Source of the DNA: JBCAXA01 sp038534295
GTDB taxonomy: Bacteria > Pseudomonadota > Gammaproteobacteria > Steroidobacterales > Woeseiaceae
Length of the DNA stretch: 64,000 nucleotides
Direction: 5' to 3'
Assembly (NCBI GenBank): GCA_038534295.1
Contig: JBCAXA010000002.1
Location: 372,001 to 436,000, forward strand
Every line of letters begins with the position of its first letter. Position 1 is the stretch's first letter. The notes under the pieces are model-generated. The model was not told the origin of the DNA. It saw nothing but the letters and a program-made list of their open reading frames with translations, and did no database searches. Positions 1 through 8,934 of this stretch are shown in pieces. Made by a program: the position numbers and the translations under genes.

Positions 1-2370
1 TTCGCGGTCAACCCGCGCGACGGGCGTTTGCTGGTCATTGAAATGAATCCGCGCGTGTCGCGATCGTCGGCGTTAGCGTCGAAGGCCACCGGCTTTCCCA
101 TCGCCAAGGTCGCGGCCAAGCTGGCCATTGGCTATACGCTCGACGAACTCGACAATGAGATCACCGGCGGCGCCACGCCGGCGTCATTCGAGCCGTCGAT
201 CGATTACGTCGTTACCAAAATTCCGCGCTTTACCTTCGAGAAGTTTCCAGACGCCGATAGCCGTCTGACGACGCAAATGAAGTCGGTTGGCGAGGTCATG
301 GCCATGGGCCGCACGTTCCAGGAATCGCTGCAGAAGGCGCTGCGTGGCTTGGAATACGGGTTCGACGGTCTCGACGAGCAGCTGCCGAAGACGCCGACTG
401 AAGCTGACATGGAGCGTCTGCATGAGGAGCTGCGTTTTGCGGGCCCGATGCGTTTGCTCTACGTCGCGGACGCCTTCCGCCACGGCATGCGCATCGACGA
501 CGTGCATCGGCTCTCCGGTATCGACCCGTGGTTTCTTGGCCAGATTCTCGACCTCGTCCGAACCGAGGAGAACGTTCGGCGGCTCGGTCGGGGTGCGTTG
601 CGGGCGGAAAACCTGCGACCGGTCAAACGCAAGGGCTTCGGCGACGCTCGGCTCGGTCGCTTGATCGACACGCCGGAGACGACGATTCGCGAGGTGCGCG
701 TTCAGCAGCAAGTGCTGCCGGTATTCAAACGCGTTGATACCTGCGCCGCCGAGTTCGCGACACCAACGGCCTACATGTACTCGACCTACGAGCAAGAATG
801 CGAAGCAGCGCCGTCGGATCGCAAGAAAATCATGATTCTCGGCGGCGGCCCGAACCGCATCGGCCAAGGGATCGAGTTCGATTACTGCTGCGTACACGCC
901 GCGCTCGCGCTGCGCGATGCGGGCTTCGAGACGATCATGGTCAACTGCAATCCAGAGACCGTCTCTACCGACTACGACACCTCGGACCGACTGTATTTCG
1001 AGCCGCTGACGTTCGAGGATGTCATGAACGTCATCGACCTCGAGAAACCGTTCGGTGTCATCGTGCAGTTCGGTGGGCAAACGCCGCTGAAGCTTGCGCG
1101 GGCGTTGGAGGCTGCGGGTGCGCCGATCATCGGTACGTCACCCGATTCGATCGACCTCGCCGAAGATCGCGAGCGCTTTCAGAATCTCGTCGAGTCGTTG
1201 GAGTTGCGCCAACCGCCCAACCGCACCGCCCGGACCGAGGGAGAGGCCGTGGTGATGGCCGCGGATGTCGGTTATCCGCTCGTCGTTCGGCCGTCGTACG
1301 TGCTTGGTGGCCGCGCAATGGAAATTGTTTACGGCGAGGACGACTTGCACACCTACATGCGCGAGGCCGTGCAAGTATCCAATGAGTCACCGGTACTGCT
1401 CGACCGTTTCTTAGATCAGGCCAAGGAGGTTGACGTCGACGCGATCTGCGACGGCGAGAACGTGCTGATCTGCGGCATGATGGAGCATATCGAGCAAGCG
1501 GGCGTGCACTCGGGCGACTCCGGCTGTTCGCTGCCGCCATTTAGTCTTGAGAATGACGTTCAGGATGCGATGCGCTCGCAGATCCGCAAACTTGCCAAAG
1601 CGCTGAACGTCGTCGGCTTGATGAACACCCAGTTCGCTGTGCAAAACGGCGTGATATACCTCTTGGAGGTCAATCCGCGGGCATCGCGCACGGTGCCGTT
1701 TGTGTCGAAAGCCACCGGTTTTTCGGCGGCGAAAGTCGCTGCGCTGGTGATGGCGGGGAAAACGCTCGAGGAGCTGGGCGTTCGGAACGAACGAATTCCG
1801 CCGTACTATTCGGTCAAGGAGTCCGTGTTCCCGTTCCTGAAATTCCCGGGAGCCGATCCGATTCTGGGTCCCGAGATGAAATCGACCGGGGAGGTCATGG
1901 GGACCGGCCGCTCGTTCGGCGAGGCGTACGCCAAAGCGCAACTCGCGTCCGGCGTTATACTGCCGAGACAGGGAACGGCACTGCTGTCTGTGCGCAACCA
2001 GGACAAGGACGCGGCCGTGGAGCTCGCGCGGATCTTGGTCGAACGCGGTTTCAATTTGGTCGCGACGCACGGCACCGCAAAAGCGATAGCCGCATCTGGT
2101 ATCGCGTGTCGTCGCGTCAACAAAGTACGTGAGGGTCGACCGCACATAGTCGACTTGATCAAAAACGAGGAAATCAGCCTCATCGTGAATACCACCGAGG
2201 GCAAGCAGGCGATTCGTGACTCGCACCCGATTCGCGCGGCGACCATCGGCCGTGGCATCACGTATTACACGACGCTTGCGGCCGCACGAGCGACCTGCCT
2301 TGCGATCGAGCACCTCGACGACGACGCGGTCAACAAGCTGCAAGATCTGCATCGGGAGGCTGCCGCATGA
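1..2370 (+). CDS. carB: Carbamoyl-phosphate synthase large subunit (5' end outside window)
   Basis: CarB makes carbamoyl phosphate from bicarbonate, ammonia (from CarA) and two ATP, feeding arginine and pyrimidine synthesis in the cytoplasm. The reading frame is open from the first base, so the gene begins upstream: 789 residues are present against about 1070 in the family, so roughly the first 280 are missing. What remains starts at the end of the first ATP-grasp half (EMNPRVSRSSALASKATG). It continues through the oligomerisation region, the second ATP-grasp half (GGGPNRIGQGIEFDYC, then the repeated EVNPRASRTVPFVSKATG) and a C-terminal MGS-like allosteric domain (about the last 140 residues). 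The stop overlaps the greA start by 4 bases (ATGA), which indicates translational coupling. The assignment is secure; the true start cannot be seen. Confidence 0.97.
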   Translation, partial: FAVNPRDGRLLVIEMNPRVSRSSALASKATGFPIAKVAAKLAIGYTLDELDNEITGGATPASFEPSIDYVVTKIPRFTFEKFPDADSRLTTQMKSVGEVMAMGRTFQESLQKALRGLEYGFDGLDEQLPKTPTEADMERLHEELRFAGPMRLLYVADAFRHGMRIDDVHRLSGIDPWFLGQILDLVRTEENVRRLGRGALRAENLRPVKRKGFGDARLGRLIDTPETTIREVRVQQQVLPVFKRVDTCAAEFATPTAYMYSTYEQECEAAPSDRKKIMILGGGPNRIGQGIEFDYCCVHAALALRDAGFETIMVNCNPETVSTDYDTSDRLYFEPLTFEDVMNVIDLEKPFGVIVQFGGQTPLKLARALEAAGAPIIGTSPDSIDLAEDRERFQNLVESLELRQPPNRTARTEGEAVVMAADVGYPLVVRPSYVLGGRAMEIVYGEDDLHTYMREAVQVSNESPVLLDRFLDQAKEVDVDAICDGENVLICGMMEHIEQAGVHSGDSGCSLPPFSLENDVQDAMRSQIRKLAKALNVVGLMNTQFAVQNGVIYLLEVNPRASRTVPFVSKATGFSAAKVAALVMAGKTLEELGVRNERIPPYYSVKESVFPFLKFPGADPILGPEMKSTGEVMGTGRSFGEAYAKAQLASGVILPRQGTALLSVRNQDKDAAVELARILVERGFNLVATHGTAKAIAASGIACRRVNKVREGRPHIVDLIKNEEISLIVNTTEGKQAIRDSHPIRAATIGRGITYYTTLAAARATCLAIEHLDDDAVNKLQDLHREAAA

Positions 2371-2843
2371 GCAAGGTTCCAATTACGGTCCGTGGCGCCA
2401 GTCAGCTCAAAGAAGAGCTGGATCGACTGAAGAGCGCTGATCGACCGCGTGTCATTGCGGCTATCGCCGAAGCACGCGCGCATGGCGACCTGAAGGAAAA
2501 CGCCGAGTATCACGCCGCCAAAGAGCAGCAGAGTTTCATCGAAGGCAGGATCAAGGAGATCGAGGCCAAGCTGTCGAACGCGCAGATCATCGACGTCACC
2601 ACACTGACCTGTAAGGGGCGGGTGGTGTTTGGCGCGACCGTCGAAGTATTCGATGAATCGGCGGACGAGGCCAAGGAATACCAGATCGTTGGCGATGACG
2701 AGGCCGACATCAAAGCCGGCCTCATCTCGGTTAGCTCGCCAATCGCGCGTGCGTTGATCGGTAAGTCAGAGGGCGATGTGGTAACCGTGGTCGCCCCGGG
2801 AGGCGCACGTGAGTTCGAGATCGTCGAGGTCCGCTACGTCTAA
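2367..2843 (+). CDS. greA: Transcription elongation factor GreA
   Basis: GreA enters the RNA polymerase secondary channel and stimulates cleavage of backtracked transcripts. The protein is 158 residues, the usual family length. The N-terminal half is the antiparallel coiled coil with the acidic tip in HGDLKENAEYHAAKE, whose Asp and Glu are the residues that hold the catalytic Mg in characterised GreA. The C-terminal half is the FKBP-like domain. It starts at the ATG overlapping the carB stop, the carB-greA order common in gammaproteobacteria, and is probably cotranscribed with carAB. Confidence 0.97.
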   Translation: MSKVPITVRGASQLKEELDRLKSADRPRVIAAIAEARAHGDLKENAEYHAAKEQQSFIEGRIKEIEAKLSNAQIIDVTTLTCKGRVVFGATVEVFDESADEAKEYQIVGDDEADIKAGLISVSSPIARALIGKSEGDVVTVVAPGGAREFEIVEVRYV

Positions 2844-2862
2844 CCCACCGGCACGGGGCTGC

Positions 2863-3153
2863 TCAATCGAACGACAACCGTCGCTGCTTTGGATTGGGGC
2901 GGTAGAGCAACGCGGTCATGCCGATTTGTTGAACGCATTCTGCCGTGGTCGCTCGACACAGTTCCGTGAAAATAGCTTCGCGTGCGGCGCGGTCTCGACC
3001 GCGCGCCCTGACTTTGACGAGTTCGTGATGCAGCAGTGCGCCGTCGCATTCGGCAATCACCGCATCGGTCAGTCCCTTGTCGCCGATCAGCACGATCGGC
3101 TTGAGTTCGTGGCCGATACGGCGCAATTGTTTACGTTGTTTCTCGGTGAGCAT
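2863..3153 (-). CDS. yhbY: YhbY-type CRM-domain RNA-binding protein
   Basis: A 96-residue CRS1/YhbY domain protein. In E. coli YhbY associates with pre-50S ribosomal particles, so a role in large-subunit assembly is likely by family. The sequence shows the typical start MLTEKQRKQLR, the IGDKGLTDAV loop equivalent to the GxxG RNA-binding loop, and the conserved HHELVKV segment. The frame stays open upstream to 3474, but that extension is Arg/Pro-rich, lies opposite rlmE and is not part of the family, so the ATG at 3153 is chosen. It is divergent from rlmE (56-bp spacer) and convergent with greA. Confidence 0.9.
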   Translation of the reverse strand: MLTEKQRKQLRRIGHELKPIVLIGDKGLTDAVIAECDGALLHHELVKVRARGRDRAAREAIFTELCRATTAECVQQIGMTALLYRPNPKQRRLSFD

Positions 3154-3209
3154 GGCGGCGACGATACAGGCCGCGGCAGGCGATTTGAATCGGCGCGAGT
3201 CGCAGCGTC

Positions 3210-3827
3210 GTGAGCAAGCCGCGGCGCAGCAGTCGTAACTGGCGCGATCGCCAGGAGCGCGATCCCTATGTTTTGCAGTCCCGCCGTGATGGTTTCCGGT
3301 CGCGGGCGGTCTATAAGCTCGTGGAGATTCTCGATTCAGCTGGCTGGCAACCGCGCCGCGACCTCGTCGCGATCGACTTGGGCGCCGCTCCCGGTGGCTG
3401 GTCGCAATACATTGCGCGGCGCGCCGGTGACGCTGCGCAAATCGTCGCGGTCGACCTGCTGCCGATCGAGCCAATGCCCGGTGTGACTGTCATTCAGGGC
3501 GATTTCACCGAGCAATCTGTACTCGATGAGATCAGACAAACAATCGACGATCGGCCGGTTGACCTTGTAATGAGCGACATGGCGCCCAATCTTAGTGGCA
3601 TGCGGTCGGTGGACCAGCCGAAAGCGATGTATCTCGCCGAGTTGGCGCTCGAAACGGCCATGGAGTTTTTGCGACCGGGCGGCTGGTTTGTCTGCAAGGT
3701 GTTCCACGGCGAGGGGTTCGACGCATTCGTTGCTGACGCGCGCCGCCGCTGCAAGTCCGTAAAGATGAAAAAACCCAAGGCTTCAAGGGATTCGAGCCGT
3801 GAGACTTACCTGCTAGCGAGAAACTAA
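3210..3827 (+). CDS. rlmE: 23S rRNA (uridine2552-2'-O)-methyltransferase RlmE
   Basis: RlmE (RrmJ/FtsJ) methylates the 2'-OH of U2552 in the A loop of 23S rRNA late in 50S assembly, using S-adenosylmethionine. The protein is 205 residues and starts with GTG. The catalytic K-D-K-E set is visible: Lys in SRAVYKLVEI, Asp in MSDMAPNLSG, Lys in FVCKVFHGEG and Glu in SRETYLLARN. The SAM-binding loop reads DLGAAPGGWSQY. It sits immediately upstream of ftsH, the conserved rlmE-ftsH pair. Confidence 0.96.
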   Translation: MSKPRRSSRNWRDRQERDPYVLQSRRDGFRSRAVYKLVEILDSAGWQPRRDLVAIDLGAAPGGWSQYIARRAGDAAQIVAVDLLPIEPMPGVTVIQGDFTEQSVLDEIRQTIDDRPVDLVMSDMAPNLSGMRSVDQPKAMYLAELALETAMEFLRPGGWFVCKVFHGEGFDAFVADARRRCKSVKMKKPKASRDSSRETYLLARN

Positions 3828-3910
3828 TCGGTAGTGTAGGGTCTAATTTGCAAAGGGCTGTCCGGCCGAAACGCACCGCACATCGCGGCCAGCGACCGGC
3901 GCCCTGTTAC

Positions 3911-3914
3911 GAGG
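3911..3914 (+). promoter_or_regulatory. Ribosome binding site that decides the ftsH start
   Basis: GAGG at 3911-3914 is 1 base from the ATG at 3916 but 7 bases from the in-frame GTG at 3922. Normal spacing therefore favours GTG, giving an N-terminus MNDLTKN that resembles other FtsH proteins. Confidence 0.6.
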
Positions 3915-3921
3915 CATGATC

Positions 3922-5862
3922 GTGAATGATCTAACCAAGAACATCGTTGTTTTTGTTGTCATATTGGTGGTTCTGCTGTCCGTCGCCAAAGGCTTCGGAC
4001 CGGGCATCGCCGCTCAGCAACAAGAACGCCCTTATTCTGAGTTTCTGCAGCAGATCGATGACGGTCAGGTAGGGTCAGTCCTGTTCCAAGGCGACCGCAT
4101 CAGCTACGGCTCGGCCAATGCCCCCACGAGCGCGGGCTACCCGTACTTTACGATGTCGCCCGAGTCGAGCAACGACGCGGTAATCAGCACGCTGCACGAC
4201 AAGAACATCCAGTTCCGCAGTGAGAAACCAGAAGAACAAGGTTTCTTAACTCAGTTATTTATAAGCTCTTTTCCAATTCTGCTTCTGATCGGTGTTTGGA
4301 TTTACTTCATGCGTCAGATGCAGGGTGCCAATGGCGGCCGCGGCGCGATGTCGTTCGGTAAGAGCCGCGCGCGGTTGCTCGGCGAAGATCAGGTGAACGT
4401 CACGTTTGCCGACGTCGCCGGCGTTGAGGAAGCAAAAGAAGAGGTCGGTGAGATCGTCGACTTCCTGAAAGACCCGAGCCGCTTCCAGCGCCTCGGCGGC
4501 AAGATTCCTAAAGGCGTGCTGATGGTCGGCTCGCCAGGTACCGGTAAGACGCTTCTCGCTCGCGCTATCGCCGGCGAAGCCAAAGTGCCGTTCTTTACGA
4601 TTTCAGGTTCCGACTTTGTCGAGATGTTCGTCGGCGTCGGTGCCTCGCGCGTTCGCGACATGTTTGAGCAGGCCAAGAAGCACGCGCCGTGCATCATTTT
4701 CATTGACGAAATTGATGCGGTAGGTCGGCACCGCGGCGCCGGGCTCGGCGGCGGTCATGATGAGCGCGAGCAGACGCTGAATCAGCTACTGGTCGAAATG
4801 GACGGTTTTGAGGGCAACGAGGGCATCATCGTCATTGCTGCTACCAACCGCCCTGACGTGCTCGATCCCGCCTTGTTGCGCCCGGGTCGGTTCGATCGAC
4901 AGGTGGTCGTGCCGCTGCCGGACGTTCGCGGCCGCGAGCAAATTTTGAAAGTCCACATGCGCAAGGTGCCGCTCGGCGACGACGTTCGCCCGGCGATCAT
5001 TGCGCGGGGCACGCCAGGGTTCTCCGGCGCCGATCTCGCCAACCTCGTCAACGAAGCGGCGCTTTTTGCCGCGCGTGCCAATCACCGCGTCGTCGGCATG
5101 GAGGAGTTCGAGAAGGCCAAAGACAAGATCATGATGGGTGCCGAGCGCCGCTCGATGGTCATGAGCGAAGAAGAGAAAAAGCTCACGGCGTACCACGAAG
5201 CCGGCCACGCCATTGTCGGTCTGTTGGTACCGGAGCACGATCCCGTCTACAAGGTCACGATCATTCCGCGCGGTCGCGCGCTGGGTGTCACTATGTTTTT
5301 GCCGGAGCAGGATCGCTACAGCGCGTCCAAGCAGCGCCTCGAAAGCCAGATCTCGAGCCTTTACGGCGGTCGTCTCGCTGAAGAGCTGATCTTTGGCGAA
5401 AAGTCAGTGACCACCGGCGCATCAAACGACATAGAGCGGGCGACCGACATTGCTCGCAACATGGTCACGAAGTGGGGCCTTTCGGAGCGCCTCGGTCCGC
5501 TGACTTACAGCGAAGATGAAGGCGAGGTATTCCTCGGTCGGTCCGTAACCAGCCACAAGCAGGTGTCGGACGAGACCATGGACGCGATCGACGGCGAGAT
5601 TCGTACCATCATCGATCGCAATTACACCCGCGCGAAGCAGCTACTGGTCGACAACAACGACAAGCTGCACGTGATGGCCGAAGCGCTGATCAAGTACGAG
5701 ACCATCGATGAAGATCAGATCAAGGACATCATGGGAGGCCGCACGCCGCGTGCGCCGGACGGTTGGGATGACTCAGATTCAACCCCGCCAGGCGCTGAGC
5801 CCGCGGTGCCAGCGAATGAGTCGAGCAGTGGTTCGATCGGCGGCACAGCCGAGCAGCACTGA
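3922..5862 (+). CDS. ftsH: ATP-dependent zinc metalloprotease FtsH
   Basis: FtsH is a hexameric inner-membrane AAA+ protease that degrades misfolded membrane proteins and short-lived regulators such as LpxC and sigma-32. The 646-residue protein has an N-terminal membrane segment (about residues 6-24), a periplasmic domain and a second membrane segment near residues 112-130 (FPILLLIGVWIYFMRQM). The AAA module has Walker A GSPGTGKT, Walker B IIFIDEID and the second region of homology ATNRPDVLDPALLRPGRFDR. The protease motif HEAGH lies near residue 425. The C-terminal 45 residues are Pro/Ser/Gly-rich and look disordered. GTG 3922 is preferred over ATG 3916 because of Shine-Dalgarno spacing. folP follows 33 bases downstream. 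Confidence 0.97.
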   Translation: MNDLTKNIVVFVVILVVLLSVAKGFGPGIAAQQQERPYSEFLQQIDDGQVGSVLFQGDRISYGSANAPTSAGYPYFTMSPESSNDAVISTLHDKNIQFRSEKPEEQGFLTQLFISSFPILLLIGVWIYFMRQMQGANGGRGAMSFGKSRARLLGEDQVNVTFADVAGVEEAKEEVGEIVDFLKDPSRFQRLGGKIPKGVLMVGSPGTGKTLLARAIAGEAKVPFFTISGSDFVEMFVGVGASRVRDMFEQAKKHAPCIIFIDEIDAVGRHRGAGLGGGHDEREQTLNQLLVEMDGFEGNEGIIVIAATNRPDVLDPALLRPGRFDRQVVVPLPDVRGREQILKVHMRKVPLGDDVRPAIIARGTPGFSGADLANLVNEAALFAARANHRVVGMEEFEKAKDKIMMGAERRSMVMSEEEKKLTAYHEAGHAIVGLLVPEHDPVYKVTIIPRGRALGVTMFLPEQDRYSASKQRLESQISSLYGGRLAEELIFGEKSVTTGASNDIERATDIARNMVTKWGLSERLGPLTYSEDEGEVFLGRSVTSHKQVSDETMDAIDGEIRTIIDRNYTRAKQLLVDNNDKLHVMAEALIKYETIDEDQIKDIMGGRTPRAPDGWDDSDSTPPGAEPAVPANESSSGSIGGTAEQH

Positions 5863-5887
5863 TCCCAGTCGATTTTCGCTAGACCTG

Positions 5888-5917
5888 ACCGGGCCGTGAG
5901 TGATCTTACGGCCCGGT
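5888..5917 (+). promoter_or_regulatory. Perfect hairpin over the folP start codon
   Basis: ACCGGGCCGT (5888-5897) is the exact reverse complement of ACGGCCCGGT (5908-5917), with a 10-base loop. The folP GTG (5896-5898) lies at the end of the left arm. Only TTGT follows the hairpin, so a terminator is possible but weak; occlusion of folP initiation is the alternative. Confidence 0.55.
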
Positions 5918-6759
5918 TTGTCGTTGCGGCCGGTTCGCTCCGTTTGCAGGATGACCACGCCCACGTCATGGGCGTGCTCAACGTGACGCCGGATTCGTTC
6001 TCAGACGGCGGTCGTTATGTAAACCCAGACCACGCGCTGTCACACGCTGCGGCGATGGTCGCCGACGGCGCCGCCATTATCGACGTGGGCGGCGAGTCTA
6101 CCCGACCCGGCGCAGCGCCAGTGACTGAGGCCGAGGAAATCGATCGTGTCATGCCGGTCGTCGAGCGCCTGGCCGGCGAATTCGACACGCCGATTTCGGT
6201 CGACACCAGCTCGCCGACGTTGATGCGTCTCGCGGTCCGCGCGGGTGCCGTGCTGATCAACGACGTTCGGGCGCTGCAGCGCGACGGCGCCATCGCCGCC
6301 GCTGCGGCCGGGAATGCCGCCGTCTGCCTGATGCATATGCAGGGCAATCCGACCTCGATGCAGGACCGGCCCGTGTACATCGATCCGGTTGCCGAGATTC
6401 GTGAGTTTCTGCAGCAACGCATCGCTGACGCTACGGCAGGGGGCATTACCGAGAACCGCTTGTTGGTCGATCCCGGCTTCGGCTTCGGCAAGTCGCTCGC
6501 GCACAACGTGGCGTTACTCGCCCGACTGGCGGAGTTCGGCGACCTTGGCAGGCCGTTGCTCGTCGGTTTGTCGCGCAAATCGATGCTCGGCGCGCTCACC
6601 GGTCGCGACGTGACCGAGCGCCTGCCTGCTGGGGTTGCGGCAGCGACGGTGGCGATGTTGCACGGAGCGTGTATAGTTCGCGCGCACGACGTGGCAGCCA
6701 CTGTGGATGCGGCCAAAATGGTCGCCGCAGTATTGCGTGCATCGGGAGACGACGCATGA
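5896..6759 (+). CDS. folP: Dihydropteroate synthase FolP
   Basis: FolP condenses p-aminobenzoate with hydroxymethyl-dihydropterin diphosphate to dihydropteroate in folate synthesis; it is the sulfonamide target. The 287-residue TIM barrel shows the signature NVTPDSFSDGG, the second signature GGESTRPGA, DPGFGFGKS and the C-terminal RAHDVAAT. The start is uncertain: GTG 5896 lies in a perfect hairpin, and the next in-frame alternative is a TTG 16 codons later, which would still leave the HVMGVLNVTPDSF core intact. The stop overlaps the glmM ATG (ATGA), matching the conserved ftsH-folP-glmM order. Confidence 0.95.
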   Translation: MSDLTARFVVAAGSLRLQDDHAHVMGVLNVTPDSFSDGGRYVNPDHALSHAAAMVADGAAIIDVGGESTRPGAAPVTEAEEIDRVMPVVERLAGEFDTPISVDTSSPTLMRLAVRAGAVLINDVRALQRDGAIAAAAAGNAAVCLMHMQGNPTSMQDRPVYIDPVAEIREFLQQRIADATAGGITENRLLVDPGFGFGKSLAHNVALLARLAEFGDLGRPLLVGLSRKSMLGALTGRDVTERLPAGVAAATVAMLHGACIVRAHDVAATVDAAKMVAAVLRASGDDA

Positions 6760-8087
6760 GCAGACGGTATTTCGGCACCGACGGGGTTCGCGGTGAGGTC
6801 GGCAAGCATCCGATGACAGCCGAGTTCGCGCTGCGGCTCGCCAATGCGGCAGCCCAGGTTCTAGCGCCCGACGGCGGCAGTGTCATGATCGGCAAGGACA
6901 CGCGGGTTTCCGGCTATATGTTTGAGTCGGCGTTGGAGGCAGGGTTCGTCGCCGCCGGCGTCGATGTCATGCTCCTTGGGCCACTGCCGACGCCGGGCAT
7001 CGCGTTTATGACTCGGTCGTTTTCGGCCGATCTTGGCGTGGTCATTAGTGCCTCGCACAATCCGTTCTACGACAACGGCATCAAATTCTTCGATCGCAAT
7101 GGCTCCAAGCTCTCCGACGACGTTGAGCTCGCTATCGAACGTCTGCTCGATCAGCCATCGATCACGCGCGAATCGCAGCGCTTGGGTCGGGCGCGGCGCG
7201 TCGACACATCCCGCGTGCGTTATCAGGATTTTTGCAAAGACTCGATCAAGGGCGTCTCGCTGGACGGCCTACGCATCGTGCTCGATTGCTCCAACGGCGC
7301 TGGCTACAAAGTTGCGCCACGCATCCTCAATGAATTGGGCGCACAGATTATCCCGATCGGCTGCTCGCCCAACGGCCGCAACATCAACGATACCTGTGGC
7401 TCGACGCATCCGGAGTTGTTGCAAAAGACCGTTGTTGCAGTCGATGCCGACATGGGCATTGCGTTAGACGGTGACGGCGATCGTCTCGTGATGGTCGACA
7501 ACCTCGGCAACCTGATCGACGGCGATCAACTCATTTACATCATTGCCCGTGCCCGCGCGCAGGCCGGTCGACTGAGCGGGCCGGTCGTCGGGACGGTCAT
7601 GAGCAACCTCGGGCTGGAGCGGGCGCTGCAGTCAGAGGGCATCGCCTTTGTGCGCGCGAAGGTGGGCGATCGTTACGTGATCGAGCAGATGCAGCGGCAC
7701 GGAGCGAGCCTCGGCGGCGAATCCTCAGGGCACCTAATTTGTCTCGACAAGACGACCACTGGTGACGGCATCATCAGCGCGCTGCAGATCCTGGCGATTG
7801 TCAGGTCGACGGGCCGGCCGCTGAATGAACTCGCGGCGGAAATGCCGATCTACCCCCAATGCATGATCAACGTACGGGTCGAGCAGCGTTTCGATCCCGG
7901 TGAGTCAGCGCCGATCAACGCGGCTGTCGAACAGGCAGAGCGGGCCTTGGCCGAGCGCGGGCGAATCGTGCTCCGCGCCTCAGGAACCGAGCCGGTGATC
8001 CGGGTCATGGTCGAAGGCGAGGACGAGTCCGAAGTCCGCACAACGGCGGAGTCGCTGGCCGACGTTGTCCGTAGCGCCGCGGCCTGA
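6756..8087 (+). CDS. glmM: Phosphoglucosamine mutase GlmM
   Basis: GlmM converts glucosamine-6-phosphate to glucosamine-1-phosphate, the precursor of UDP-GlcNAc for peptidoglycan and LPS. The 443-residue protein begins RRYFGTDGVRGEVG. It has the active-site phosphoserine loop SASHNPF, the metal site DGDGDR, the sugar loop GGESSGH and the phosphate-binding C-terminal RASGTEPVIRVMVEG. The frame stays open upstream inside folP, but the ATG at 6756 matches the family start and overlaps the folP stop. Confidence 0.97.
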   Translation: MSRRYFGTDGVRGEVGKHPMTAEFALRLANAAAQVLAPDGGSVMIGKDTRVSGYMFESALEAGFVAAGVDVMLLGPLPTPGIAFMTRSFSADLGVVISASHNPFYDNGIKFFDRNGSKLSDDVELAIERLLDQPSITRESQRLGRARRVDTSRVRYQDFCKDSIKGVSLDGLRIVLDCSNGAGYKVAPRILNELGAQIIPIGCSPNGRNINDTCGSTHPELLQKTVVAVDADMGIALDGDGDRLVMVDNLGNLIDGDQLIYIIARARAQAGRLSGPVVGTVMSNLGLERALQSEGIAFVRAKVGDRYVIEQMQRHGASLGGESSGHLICLDKTTTGDGIISALQILAIVRSTGRPLNELAAEMPIYPQCMINVRVEQRFDPGESAPINAAVEQAERALAERGRIVLRASGTEPVIRVMVEGEDESEVRTTAESLADVVRSAAA

Positions 8088-8148
8088 CGGCTGATCCATT
8101 GATTTGCGTACCGACCGACGGTACGCTTGCCGCCCTTTTGGCATGCCC

Positions 8149-8153
8149 CAGGA
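8149..8153 (+). promoter_or_regulatory. Ribosome binding site that decides the tpiA start
   Basis: AGGAG at 8149-8153 lies 9 bases upstream of the TTG at 8163. The upstream in-frame TTG at 8127 has no comparable site and would add residues absent from TpiA proteins. Confidence 0.6.
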
Positions 8154-8162
8154 GCGTTCGCG

Positions 8163-8906
8163 TTGCGAAAGCCCCTCGTCTGCGGAAATTGGAAAATGAA
8201 CGGCAGCAGCGCCGGCAACGAGTCCCTAATCGCGGGAATACGTGCTGCGGGCGATGTTGGCGCCGAGTTGGCGGTTTGTCCGCCGGCTGTTTATTTAGCC
8301 CAGGTCGGTGAGTTACTGGCCGGGTCGACGGTTGCGCTCGGCGCTCAGGATGCGCGGGCAGAAAGCGCTGGCGCGTTCACGGGAGACATCGCCGTTACGA
8401 TGCTGACCGAGTTTCCGGTGCAGTACGTGATTGTGGGTCATTCCGAGCGGCGTGCTCTGCACGGTGAGACAGATCTCACGGTTGCCGAGAAATTTGTCGC
8501 CGTATTGGATGCCGGCTTACGACCGATCCTGTGTGTCGGCGAGACGCTGGACGAACGCGAAGCCGGTTCGACATCGGCCGTCGTGGAGCGGCAGTTGTCG
8601 GCGGCGCTGGATGCGGCCGGCGACCGGGCACTGGAAAACGCGGTTATTGCGTATGAGCCGGTTTGGGCCATAGGCACCGGACGCACCGCCACGCCGGAGA
8701 TGGCGCAGGAGGTGCACGCGGAGATTCGCAGCCGTTTGGCGGCACGCGATGCGGTCTCGGCGAACGCCGTTCGTATTTTGTACGGCGGCAGTATGAAGCC
8801 AGCGAACGCGGCCGAATTGATGGCCATGCCGGACATTGACGGCGGGTTGATCGGCGGCGCGTCGCTCAAAGCAGAAGATTTCGTCGCGATCGCGCAGGCC
8901 GCGTGA
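8163..8906 (+). CDS. tpiA: Triose-phosphate isomerase
   Basis: TIM interconverts dihydroxyacetone phosphate and glyceraldehyde-3-phosphate in glycolysis and gluconeogenesis. The 247-residue protein starts at a TTG (MRKPLVCGNWKMNG). Catalytic residues are visible: Lys in GNWKMN, His in VGHSERR, Glu in AYEPVWAIGTG; the phosphate loop is YGGSMKPAN. It lies between glmM and secG with short gaps, the order seen in other gammaproteobacteria, and is probably in the same transcription unit. Confidence 0.97.
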   Translation: MRKPLVCGNWKMNGSSAGNESLIAGIRAAGDVGAELAVCPPAVYLAQVGELLAGSTVALGAQDARAESAGAFTGDIAVTMLTEFPVQYVIVGHSERRALHGETDLTVAEKFVAVLDAGLRPILCVGETLDEREAGSTSAVVERQLSAALDAAGDRALENAVIAYEPVWAIGTGRTATPEMAQEVHAEIRSRLAARDAVSANAVRILYGGSMKPANAAELMAMPDIDGGLIGGASLKAEDFVAIAQAA

Positions 8907-8934
8907 GCGACGACGAGTCAGGATTACAGAGGTT

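Noticed and set aside
2863..3474. Long form of YhbY (203 residues)
   Set aside because: The upstream half is Arg-rich, overlaps rlmE on the other strand and is absent from the family.
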